Source of the DNA: an uncultured Eubacteriales bacterium
GTDB taxonomy: Bacteria; Bacillota_I; Bacilli_A; RF39; UBA660
DNA length: 8,947 nt
Assembly (NCBI GenBank): GCA_900321645.1
Contig: ONWZ01000074.1
Span: 1-8,947, forward strand
Direction: 5' to 3'
How positions within the stretch are numbered: the stretch's first letter is position 1; every line of letters starts with the position of its first letter. Below, piece after piece: positions 1-7,157 of the stretch. The notes beneath the pieces are model-generated. The model saw only the letters and a program-made list of their open reading frames with translations, did not search any database and was not told where the DNA came from. The position numbers were made by a program, and so were the translations under genes.

Positions 1-842
1 ACATATAATTTAGCTTTAGTTAAATATTGGGCCATTTCATCTTTGGGAATAAAACCGGTAAAAATAATATTATCTGTTAGTTTTAAGTCTTTTACTTTCA
101 TAAATAAAGATTCTTTTAATGAGCCATCGCCCATTAAATACAATTTAATACTCGGGATATCTTTTTTCAGTAATGAAACTATATCAATTAAATCATCAAA
201 GCCCTTTTCTTTTTCCATTCTTCCAATAGAGACAATTACATTATCTGTAAGGCTTGTCTTATTACTAGGCAAAGCATCAATAATATTAGGAATATAGATG
301 CATTTTGGTTTAACTAGCTTTTGATAAAAGTTAGTTAAGGTTTCTGATACCAAAACAAAATAATTGAAGTTTTTAACGGAACTAACTAATTTGCCAATAT
401 ATTTATCATCATTATTATGATAATTATGTTCAGTGGCTATTTTAATTATTTCTTTTTTAGCATATTTTCCTACCAACTTATTATGAAAATCACGAGTAGT
501 AATAATATACTTACTATCTATTTGTTTAATGGCTTTAATATTTAAATAATATTTTAAAAACAGGATTTTTAAACTTTTAAAGCCTTCGGTAAAAATGGCT
601 AAAAGATTTTTCTTTTTTAAGGCTTTCTTAAAAGCTTCTTTATTTGGCCCATAATCAAGTAAATAAGTAATCTTTATTTTATCACTAAAAGGAAATGGGG
701 GCTTATCGACCACTTTGTAGGTACTGATAATATTTATCTGATAATCATCATCAAGCATTTTACATAATGAAGAAAGGTATTGTTCAATACCGCCATAACC
801 TAGATGAAGTGATAAAATAGTTATCTCATTTTCTTTTAGCAT
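1..842 (-). CDS. GT4-family glycosyltransferase, 3' end cut by the window
   Basis: Predicted cytoplasmic, retaining GT-B glycosyltransferase that adds a nucleotide-activated sugar to the lipid-linked repeat unit of a surface polysaccharide. It is the eighth and last gene seen and is open to the left edge, giving 280 complete codons. Near the N-terminus, LHLGYGGIEQYL (residues 12-23) is the glycine-rich GG-E loop typical of GT4 enzymes. The second Rossmann domain begins at about 200 with NVIVSIGRMEKEKGFDDLI, whose IGR and KEKG (206-214) are the donor-binding signature. GDGS (238-241) and IIFTGFIPKDEM (about 258-269) follow. The family's catalytic E-x7-E motif and C-terminal helix would lie beyond the window. 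The ATG at 842 is chosen because AGGAGG lies 5 nt upstream and overlaps the polymerase stop codon. No membrane segment is seen. Donor and acceptor sugars cannot be read. The family call is firm. Confidence 0.93.
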   Translation of the reverse strand, partial: MLKENEITILSLHLGYGGIEQYLSSLCKMLDDDYQINIISTYKVVDKPPFPFSDKIKITYLLDYGPNKEAFKKALKKKNLLAIFTEGFKSLKILFLKYYLNIKAIKQIDSKYIITTRDFHNKLVGKYAKKEIIKIATEHNYHNNDDKYIGKLVSSVKNFNYFVLVSETLTNFYQKLVKPKCIYIPNIIDALPSNKTSLTDNVIVSIGRMEKEKGFDDLIDIVSLLKKDIPSIKLYLMGDGSLKESLFMKVKDLKLTDNIIFTGFIPKDEMAQYLTKAKLY

Positions 843-847
843 AATAG

Positions 848-855
848 CCTCCTTA
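848..855 (-). promoter_or_regulatory. Shine-Dalgarno fused to the wzy-like stop codon
   Basis: On the minus strand TAAGGAGG combines the TAA stop of the polymerase gene (855-853) with a perfect AGGAGG, 5 nt before the ATG of the GT4 gene at 842. It fixes that start. It also suggests that ribosomes ending the polymerase gene can restart on the GT4 gene, which is an inference from spacing. Confidence 0.85.
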
Positions 856-2145
856 TTTCGCTTTTTTATATTTTTCTTTATTTAATTTAATTAAGTACAT
901 AACAAGTACTAAATAAATTGATACTGCTGGAGCACTTAAGACATGACCAGCAAATGATGAAACCATTAATTCTAGTAATAATAATATCAAATACAACCAG
1001 AATTCAGGATTCTTTTTACTCTTCTCTTTAAGCATTCTTACAAATAGATAAATTAATGGTAAAAAGTAAACAATGAAACCGATAATACCATAGTGGATAA
1101 TGATATCTAAATAATCAATTTCAATTAATTTCTTTTTAACATCATAATTAATTATTTCTCTATCACACCAACTGATACCAAATAGTTTATCACTTAATCT
1201 ACTTTCTGAATAGACGCTATAATTTTTTAAGAAGAAATCTTCACGACCATTTAAGCTTAATTTAATAATTCTAGCGACATCTTTATTCTTAATCAAATCT
1301 TCGATTCTTTCATAACGATATTTCCGATTGCCAGTTTCTTCAGTATTATTTAATTCATCAATTTTATTTTCAAGATTAGATAAAGCTGGTGAAAAATTAC
1401 AAATAACAAGTAAGATTGCAATTAAAACAATTGGTAGTTTAAAAGCATCTTTCTTTTCTCTTACCATAAAAGTTATAATGACCATAATGGTAACAATGAT
1501 CATTCCTAAATAGCTTACTTTAGTTCCAATAAAAGCGATTGATAAAAGCATTGGAATAGCTAAGGCTATTTTATATTTCTTCTTATTATCCATGATGTGC
1601 AATAAACTAGATAATAACAAGATACAGATAGCGCCCGTTTCATTAGCCGAATAGAACCAACCATTCTGTCCTTTAACATTGTCCCAACGATACGAATTAA
1701 AACTAGTATTCGTAAAATATGGAATAAGCATCAAACCTACATAGATAAAACTATTGATGAGTAAAATCTTATAGATGATTTCTTTTCCCATTTTATAGTC
1801 ATCAAAAATATTAAATACACCCATTATCATAATTGGAAAATATAGATAATGTAGGGCATATGATACTTCATATAAAAAATTATGAAGATTTAACATATCT
1901 GTTTTGGTGATACAATATAGTACACCAAAGGTCAATAAAACAATTGAATAATATATTGATGGTTTACGATATTTTGATTTACTTATGAAAAAGACATATA
2001 CGAAAGTAAAGACCATCGTTAATCCTTTAATAATCATACCTAATGATAAACGGAAATCAGTAAATCTTGTTATCAAAGCAGTCATTACATCAATAATTGG
2101 TAAAACAATAAAATATAGGTATATTAATTTCTGTTTTTTGTTCAT
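853..2145 (-). CDS. Wzy-type polysaccharide polymerase (O-antigen ligase-like membrane protein)
   Basis: Integral membrane protein of 430 residues, predicted to join flipped repeat units outside the membrane. By eye there are about 11-12 hydrophobic segments: nine up to residue 253 and three after 345. Between them is a polar loop of about 95 residues (254-348), the usual layout of Wzy and O-antigen ligase proteins. Supporting landmarks are SANETGAI (166-173) at the start of a helix, FIGTKVSYLG (205-214) resembling the family's T-K/R-x-S turn, GRED (300-303) in the loop, and IEIDYLDIIIHYGIIG (341-356), the common E-x-D...G-x-x-G entry to a late helix. Database labels often say 'O-antigen ligase'. 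A Gram-positive-type cell has no lipid A core, so polymerase is the better reading. The start at 2145 has AAGGA 4 nt upstream, a weaker site than its neighbours. The gene lies 13 nt after the deacetylase and 10 nt before GT4. Confidence 0.87.
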   Translation of the reverse strand: MNKKQKLIYLYFIVLPIIDVMTALITRFTDFRLSLGMIIKGLTMVFTFVYVFFISKSKYRKPSIYYSIVLLTFGVLYCITKTDMLNLHNFLYEVSYALHYLYFPIMIMGVFNIFDDYKMGKEIIYKILLINSFIYVGLMLIPYFTNTSFNSYRWDNVKGQNGWFYSANETGAICILLLSSLLHIMDNKKKYKIALAIPMLLSIAFIGTKVSYLGMIIVTIMVIITFMVREKKDAFKLPIVLIAILLVICNFSPALSNLENKIDELNNTEETGNRKYRYERIEDLIKNKDVARIIKLSLNGREDFFLKNYSVYSESRLSDKLFGISWCDREIINYDVKKKLIEIDYLDIIIHYGIIGFIVYFLPLIYLFVRMLKEKSKKNPEFWLYLILLLLELMVSSFAGHVLSAPAVSIYLVLVMYLIKLNKEKYKKAK

Positions 2146-2158
2146 GTTGTCCTTCTTT

Positions 2159-2920
2159 CTACATTGGTAATATTAATCTTAAAATAAATTTATACATTGG
2201 CATATCATTAGAGATATTTAATCTTGGAACTTTATAGTTATCATCTTTTAAATCTGATTTACGATGTTCTCTGCTTGGTCCAAAAGTAAAAGCCATTTTA
2301 TAACCATTATCTTTTAGGGCTCTTATATATTCTTCGTTCCAATCACCAAATGGATATGCATAGTATTCTGTATCAATTAATGATTTCATTTTATTGATAT
2401 CTTCAGTTACTTCATCATAAGTTTTTTCACTATGAAAATGCATAGCATAAGAGTGAGAAGCAATATCAATGTTGGGATATTCTTTTCTTACTTTATCGAG
2501 GGTTTCTTTATTCATGTGTAATATACCATCACCCATTACATATGAACCGACACAGAAGACAGTTGCATTCATTTGATATTTTTTTAATAACGGATATGCA
2601 TATTCATAATTGTTATTATATCCATCATCAAAAGTGATTAATACTTGCTTTCCTTCTTTTTTACATTGTTTATTTTTCCAACAATAATATTCATCAATTG
2701 TCATTGTTTTATATCCCAATAATTTTAAAATTTTTAATTCTTTTTCAAACTTTTCACTATCGACAATTAAATTATCACCAGTGGTATTAATCGCACGTGG
2801 CATAACACTGTGATAACCGAGAATAGCCACTTTATTTCTATCTTTAATAACAATTATGGCCATAACTAGTACAAATATAAGTAGTAAACTACCTAGTATT
2901 AATAATATTTTCTTTTTCAT
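2159..2920 (-). CDS. Membrane-anchored polysaccharide deacetylase (CE4 family)
   Basis: Predicted metal-dependent deacetylase of N-acetylated sugars, acting outside the membrane on the polymer made here or on peptidoglycan. With the ATG at 2920 it has 253 residues: three lysines, one hydrophobic anchor (about 5-25) without an obvious cleavage site, then the NodB-like domain. TFDDGY (96-101) is motif 1, with catalytic base and metal aspartates D98 and D99. ASHSYAMHFH (154-163) is motif 2, supplying metal histidines. YPFGDWN (189-195) is motif 3, and VPRLNIS (231-237) is a late conserved segment. ILGYHSV (33-39) is the usual first strand of this subfamily. An ATG 48 nt farther upstream (2968) would put 16 polar residues before the anchor and deep overlap into the previous gene. 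The chosen start gives a 4-nt ATGA overlap with the GT2 stop and a proper AAAGGAAG site. The domain call is firm; the substrate is inferred. Confidence 0.93.
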   Translation of the reverse strand: MKKKILLILGSLLLIFVLVMAIIVIKDRNKVAILGYHSVMPRAINTTGDNLIVDSEKFEKELKILKLLGYKTMTIDEYYCWKNKQCKKEGKQVLITFDDGYNNNYEYAYPLLKKYQMNATVFCVGSYVMGDGILHMNKETLDKVRKEYPNIDIASHSYAMHFHSEKTYDEVTEDINKMKSLIDTEYYAYPFGDWNEEYIRALKDNGYKMAFTFGPSREHRKSDLKDDNYKVPRLNISNDMPMYKFILRLILPM

Positions 2921-3891
2921 TTCAAGCTTCCTTTCACCTTGAAGATTAATTTTACTAACCAATACCATCTTAGATTGATTAGGTGATAAATAATCTTTTT
3001 ATTTTGATCTAATAAGTATAAATACTTATTATGTTTATAATCTTTAAAATTAGTATGCATATATGTAATTAGCTTATCAATAATAACCTTTTTATTTGTA
3101 ACATTTTTAGCATTAATAATTCTGACAATTGGAGCCACATAGATGTGATAGATAGCTAAATATTCAACTTCCGGATAATATTTTTTAAATTCCTTATGTT
3201 CTTCTAAGTATGTGAGAATACTGTCAAAAGACTTAAGAATATCTAAATTCTTGGGAGCATTATTATTGTTCATTGTTGAACCTTGGCGTAATAAATAATA
3301 ATATAAGCCTTCATCTACGTATGATATTTTTTTCGCATTCATAATCACTTTAGTGACAAAGTCGATATCTTCATACCATACTTTAGAGCGAAAAGTAAAA
3401 TCTTTTAATAGCTCTCGTTTATAAATTTTATTACAAACACCAGCATTATTAAAGAAACAATTTGTTTTGTTGTCATCAGTTTTTAAGAATAATTTTTCTA
3501 CTTCTTCTTTATTACTATCCTCATAGACAATGGTATGTGAACACATCACGATATCGGCATCGGTTTTAATGGCTTCATCATACATTTTTTGATACATTGA
3601 TAGGTCGACATAGTCATCAGAATCGACATAGCCAATAAATCTGCCACTTGCTTTTGTTAAGCCTAAATTTCTAGCGGATCCTTGTCCCCCATTTGGTTGC
3701 TCAAAATATTTTACTTTATCAGGGTATTCTTTTAAATATTTCTCCACAATCTTTTTAGAATTGTCGGGGCTACCATCATTAACGATAATAATCTCAATAT
3801 CTGATAAAGTTTGATTAACTAAACTAGTTAAACATTTTCTTAAGTATTTTTCGGTATTATATACTGGAACAATGATACTTACCTTTTTCAT
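2917..3891 (-). CDS. GT2-family glycosyltransferase
   Basis: Predicted inverting GT-A glycosyltransferase of 324 residues, working on the inner membrane face in assembly of the polysaccharide repeat unit. The N-terminal domain is textbook: VSIIVPVYNTEKYL (4-17), IIIVNDGSPDNS (34-45) for nucleotide binding, GQGSARNLGL (69-78), and the metal-binding DXD motif as VDSDDY (89-94). WYEDIDF (172-178) is the acceptor-side E-D motif with the likely catalytic base. The last 25 or so residues hold a basic, aromatic-hydrophobic stretch (RWYWLVKLIFKVK, about 308-320) that probably docks the protein to the membrane. AGGTGA lies 4 nt before the ATG at 3891 and overlaps the TAG of the preceding gene. The gap is 8 nt. 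Its own TGA overlaps the deacetylase ATG. Sugar and linkage cannot be predicted. Confidence 0.95.
   Translation of the reverse strand: MKKVSIIVPVYNTEKYLRKCLTSLVNQTLSDIEIIIVNDGSPDNSKKIVEKYLKEYPDKVKYFEQPNGGQGSARNLGLTKASGRFIGYVDSDDYVDLSMYQKMYDEAIKTDADIVMCSHTIVYEDSNKEEVEKLFLKTDDNKTNCFFNNAGVCNKIYKRELLKDFTFRSKVWYEDIDFVTKVIMNAKKISYVDEGLYYYLLRQGSTMNNNNAPKNLDILKSFDSILTYLEEHKEFKKYYPEVEYLAIYHIYVAPIVRIINAKNVTNKKVIIDKLITYMHTNFKDYKHNKYLYLLDQNKKIIYHLINLRWYWLVKLIFKVKGSLK
2927..2934 (-). promoter_or_regulatory. Shine-Dalgarno deciding the deacetylase start
   Basis: AAAGGAAG on the minus strand lies 6 nt before the ATG at 2920, inside the last codons of the GT2 gene. It supports the short start over the in-frame ATG at 2968. 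Together with the ATGA overlap at 2917-2920 it implies translational coupling. Confidence 0.85.
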
Positions 3892-3899
3892 ATTATCAC

Positions 3900-5645
3900 C
3901 TATACATCTATAAAATTATGTTTTTTAATATCTTCCTTTAATATTTCAAATTCATTCTTTAAAATTTTTAATTCTTTTTCAATGACTGATCTATCTAAAG
4001 TATCTTTTAAATTATATTTTTCTTGTCTATCTGTTTTTAAATCATAAATAGCTAAGATTTCACCATCGCTAAATTCTTTATGGGCATTAACATTCATAAC
4101 AATGACATAATTATTATTACGAATACCAAGCATAAAATCACGTAGATTATAATCAGGACATCCTCCACAAACATTCTCAAGTAAAACATAATCGCGTGGT
4201 TTATTATTTAAAATCGACATACCATCATATGTTTTAGGAATAGAAAGATTATTCATAGCTAACATTGTGGCAGGAATATCTTTCGTGTTATACATCCCAT
4301 TAATTACTTCCGGTTTTAAATCTTTACTCCAAATGACAAATGGCATATTATAATTTTCACGATGTTCATTATTGACATAGTTCTTACGATATGGATCAAA
4401 AGTATATGACGAACCATGATCAGCACAGATAAAGATATTTAGATTATCTAACATTTTATGTTCCGCTAAAAAAGTATATAGTCTTCTTAAACAAATATCA
4501 GCATATTGCAAAGATACATCATACGATAAATTACCACGATAATTTTTAGGCAATTTATGCATGTAATTCTCAATAGCTTTAAATTCTTCATCGAGTTTAT
4601 TAAAATCATTTGTATCATAAGTATAAAAGAATTCTTGACGATGACAATCATCTAGATGAATATAAGCAAAATATGGTTTATCTTTTTGTCTTTTTAATAG
4701 CCAATCTTCAAAATGAAGAAAAGTGGTCTCCATACTTGGAGCTGCTTTTTTCGATTTAATACGATGATCAATCTTTTGATACAAGAAACGGTTGTAGATA
4801 GCATTAATATATGATTTTATTAACGCTTTGCGATCTTCTTTAGGGGTTAAAATTAATTTGTTGTTACGTAAATTATAGAACATATTTTTAAATAACATTT
4901 TAGTGATAATTTTCTTATATCTTTTTTCTAATTTAAGCATATTTTCAGGAGTCATCTTTTTAGATAAATTATATGTATGAATTTTAAAGACAGGATGTTC
5001 CTTACCTAATTCAAGTAATTCTTTGGTATATTTACTTTTGTTTTTATTAAATTTTTTATATTCATCATTGACTTGTTTAAGATTTTCTTTAACATCAGTC
5101 GTATCGACATATTTATAAATAAAGGCCGTTATCTTTTTATTATCTCTTAAACTTTCTAAGAAATTAATCCAAGTTATAAAATTATCATTGATTAAATCGA
5201 TAATAACTTTCATTGTTTTATCATCTAAGCCATTCTTTTTATATTCCTTGGAATAAAATTCCAAACGATAAGCCCACAAAGTTTCAAATTCATAACAAAT
5301 GTTATAATACTCTTCGGTTAATCCTTGATATGAGTATGATGGATACACCAAAGGTTGAACACAGTTTGAGAATGTTTCATAGCCATTATCTCTAAAAGTT
5401 TCCATAATCGTTTCTTTACCATATAATTTTCTGATGTAACTACCATTTTTTAAGGTATCAATACCGCATAGTAAAGAAACTAAAGCCGCTTCGGTGTATG
5501 GGGCTTCTGAATACATATTGGTACAAGTTATCCCTTCACTTCTTAGTTTATCTAGAAAAGGCATCGTCGCAGGATGATAATCATTACCAATCGTTTTATC
5601 ATAATATAATGAATCGATAACAATAAAGAGATTATTTTTAGGCAT
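3900..5645 (-). CDS. Sulfatase-like (alkaline phosphatase superfamily) hydrolase or phosphotransferase, no membrane anchor
   Basis: Protein of 581 residues from the superfamily that includes arylsulfatases, LtaS and phosphoethanolamine transferases. The core is complete. FIVIDSL (7-13) gives a metal-binding aspartate (D11). APYTEAALVSLLCG (48-61) carries the expected threonine nucleophile T51. FAYIHLDDCH (326-335) is the active-site histidine strand, CADHGSS (407-413) gives metal ligands D409 and H410, and H428 follows in NNEHRENYNMPF (425-436). A threonine in place of the Cys/Ser of the sulfatase C/S-x-P-x-R motif favours phosphate chemistry over sulfate ester cleavage. No signal peptide or membrane helix is visible, unlike LtaS. 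Residues about 116-305 are a lysine-rich, probably helical insertion. The gene overlaps the flippase by 8 nt and has AAAGGAAG 7 nt before its ATG. It may transfer or remove a phospho-substituent on the repeat unit; the exact reaction is unknown. Confidence 0.87.
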   Translation of the reverse strand: MPKNNLFIVIDSLYYDKTIGNDYHPATMPFLDKLRSEGITCTNMYSEAPYTEAALVSLLCGIDTLKNGSYIRKLYGKETIMETFRDNGYETFSNCVQPLVYPSYSYQGLTEEYYNICYEFETLWAYRLEFYSKEYKKNGLDDKTMKVIIDLINDNFITWINFLESLRDNKKITAFIYKYVDTTDVKENLKQVNDEYKKFNKNKSKYTKELLELGKEHPVFKIHTYNLSKKMTPENMLKLEKRYKKIITKMLFKNMFYNLRNNKLILTPKEDRKALIKSYINAIYNRFLYQKIDHRIKSKKAAPSMETTFLHFEDWLLKRQKDKPYFAYIHLDDCHRQEFFYTYDTNDFNKLDEEFKAIENYMHKLPKNYRGNLSYDVSLQYADICLRRLYTFLAEHKMLDNLNIFICADHGSSYTFDPYRKNYVNNEHRENYNMPFVIWSKDLKPEVINGMYNTKDIPATMLAMNNLSIPKTYDGMSILNNKPRDYVLLENVCGGCPDYNLRDFMLGIRNNNYVIVMNVNAHKEFSDGEILAIYDLKTDRQEKYNLKDTLDRSVIEKELKILKNEFEILKEDIKKHNFIDV

Positions 5646-7149
5646 GATTTTTCTTCCTTTCAGTTATTAAACGTTTAAATCTTGCAAAGAAGGCTGTTTC
5701 TTTGGTTAAAATGAAATATATAGTAACAACAAGCAAATTAATCGTAAAGGTTCCCAAACCTAACAAGAACCAATAAAATAAATTAGGGACTGTTATATTT
5801 CTCACAAATAAATATAAGCATAAGTAACTGGCAATACCAATTACTAATAATTTAGCAGAATGGCCATAATAATTAATTTTATCATCTTTAAAATAATTCT
5901 TATTTAAAATTTGTGGATACAACGCAAACTCGCCAATAATGAATGAAATAACCGTAGCTAAAATAACGCCCGAAATGCCTATTTTAAATAATAAGATTAA
6001 CGATAAAGTTAAATTAATGATGCTTTGGATAATTAAGCATTTTTTAAGTTTGTCAAAATAACCCAATGCTTCGGCAAAGACTTCCAAAGGAATATCAATA
6101 ACTTTAAAATATAGAATTATAACAATAGAAACACTACCTAGATATGGTAAGACATAAGCTTCACCATAAAAGATAGAAACAAATGATGTAATAACTAATA
6201 ATAATGGCACACATAAAATATTAGCAATATAGAAACACATCGCATTGTATTCATAAAAGATATTTTTGGCATTTGTCTTATCAGTGACTAATAAGTTACC
6301 AACACTAGCAAGAGATGAACTACCAATCTTTTTAACGATATTTTGGATTGAAGTAATAATATAGTTATATGATGTGTAGATAACAACACTAGCAGAGCTA
6401 ATATATTTAGATATCAAAATAACATCGATGTTATTGAAGATGATGCCAGTTACTTTTTGAACCATTAAATTCTTAGTTTCTTTTGTGAAACTATTATCTG
6501 GTTTAGCATCTTTAAGATCTAATTCTTTATAATCGCTTTTAGCAATAATTAAAATAACAATATTTTGGATTATTGAGATACCTATTGCAAGTAACATTAA
6601 CGATAATAGTTTTAAATGCATTAGTAATAACGTAATTTCTAATAATCCTTTAACAATAATTGAAGTATAGACAACCATATGAACTTTATATAAGTTTTGA
6701 CGGGCTTCTAAAATTACTTTTTGTGGCGTAACAAAATAATTAATACCACTAGATACAATAAATAAGATAAAGCAAATTCTAATATAATTTAGTGGTAAAG
6801 TATAATCAGATAAGAAGAAATCAATCTTAAATGATAAAACTATCCCAATGGCAATAATGATAAGTGCAATCTTTGAATAGAAATTATGACCACCTTTTAA
6901 GATTTCATTAATCTTCTTATGATTCTCGTCCGATACCGGTTTATATAAAGAATATAAAAGACTACTTGTAAGACCAGCATCTACCAAAGAAATATATGAA
7001 AATATTTGCGTAAATAATTGATAGATACCAGTTGCTTCATCGCCAAGATTAGCCAAAAAGACTTTAATTTTAAATAAGCCAATTAAAGCTACCAAAGTTG
7101 TTAAAATCGTACTGATAATTAAATTTCTAGCGGTTTTTTTAGTTCGCAT
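5638..7149 (-). CDS. Wzx-type polysaccharide flippase (MOP superfamily)
   Basis: Integral membrane protein of 503 residues predicted to move the undecaprenyl-linked repeat unit across the cytoplasmic membrane. By eye it has about 14 hydrophobic segments in two halves, separated by a charged cytoplasmic loop around 204-228, with a basic tail (490-502). Length and layout match polysaccharide-specific MATE-like transporters. The N-terminal KKTARNLIISTILTTLVALI and the downstream LVDAGLTSSLL (55-65) resemble Wzx proteins of Gram-positive capsule loci. The ATG at 7149 is supported by AGGTGA 4 nt upstream, which overlaps the TAG of the Stealth gene. The last 8 nt overlap the sulfatase-like gene. 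It is the only transporter seen in the window and pairs with the Wzy-like polymerase at 853-2145. Substrate specificity cannot be read. Lipid II flippase or drug efflux is unlikely given the neighbours. Confidence 0.92.
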   Translation of the reverse strand: MRTKKTARNLIISTILTTLVALIGLFKIKVFLANLGDEATGIYQLFTQIFSYISLVDAGLTSSLLYSLYKPVSDENHKKINEILKGGHNFYSKIALIIIAIGIVLSFKIDFFLSDYTLPLNYIRICFILFIVSSGINYFVTPQKVILEARQNLYKVHMVVYTSIIVKGLLEITLLLMHLKLLSLMLLAIGISIIQNIVILIIAKSDYKELDLKDAKPDNSFTKETKNLMVQKVTGIIFNNIDVILISKYISSASVVIYTSYNYIITSIQNIVKKIGSSSLASVGNLLVTDKTNAKNIFYEYNAMCFYIANILCVPLLLVITSFVSIFYGEAYVLPYLGSVSIVIILYFKVIDIPLEVFAEALGYFDKLKKCLIIQSIINLTLSLILLFKIGISGVILATVISFIIGEFALYPQILNKNYFKDDKINYYGHSAKLLVIGIASYLCLYLFVRNITVPNLFYWFLLGLGTFTINLLVVTIYFILTKETAFFARFKRLITERKKNHA

Positions 7150-7157
7150 TACTTCAC

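Noticed and set aside
43..297. Plus-strand ORF of 84 codons
   Set aside because: It lies entirely antisense to the well-supported GT4 gene, has no ribosome binding site of note, and its composition is what the complement of an AT-rich gene gives.
853..2145. O-antigen ligase (WaaL) attaching polymer to lipid A
   Set aside because: The fold family is shared, but nothing indicates an LPS-bearing cell, and the same operon has a Wzx flippase and needs a polymerase.
1328..2170. Two plus-strand ORFs of 61 codons (1328-1513 and 1985-2170)
   Set aside because: Both are antisense to the polymerase gene. Their hydrophobic or basic look mirrors the complement of membrane-helix codons.
2724..3982. A 25-nt exact direct repeat at 2724-2748 and 3958-3982
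   Set aside because: Both copies are in frame and encode the same low-complexity helix text EKELKILK in two unrelated proteins. With A-rich Lys/Leu/Ile codons this is plausibly chance, and no flanking similarity extends it.
5213..5395. Plus-strand ORF of 60 codons
   Set aside because: It is antisense to the sulfatase-like gene, with no recognisable domain or start signal.
3900..5645. Arylsulfatase acting on sulfated glycans
   Set aside because: The nucleophile position holds a threonine (APYTEAAL) in place of the Cys/Ser-x-Pro-x-Arg motif needed for formylglycine, and the context is synthesis, not breakdown, of polysaccharide.
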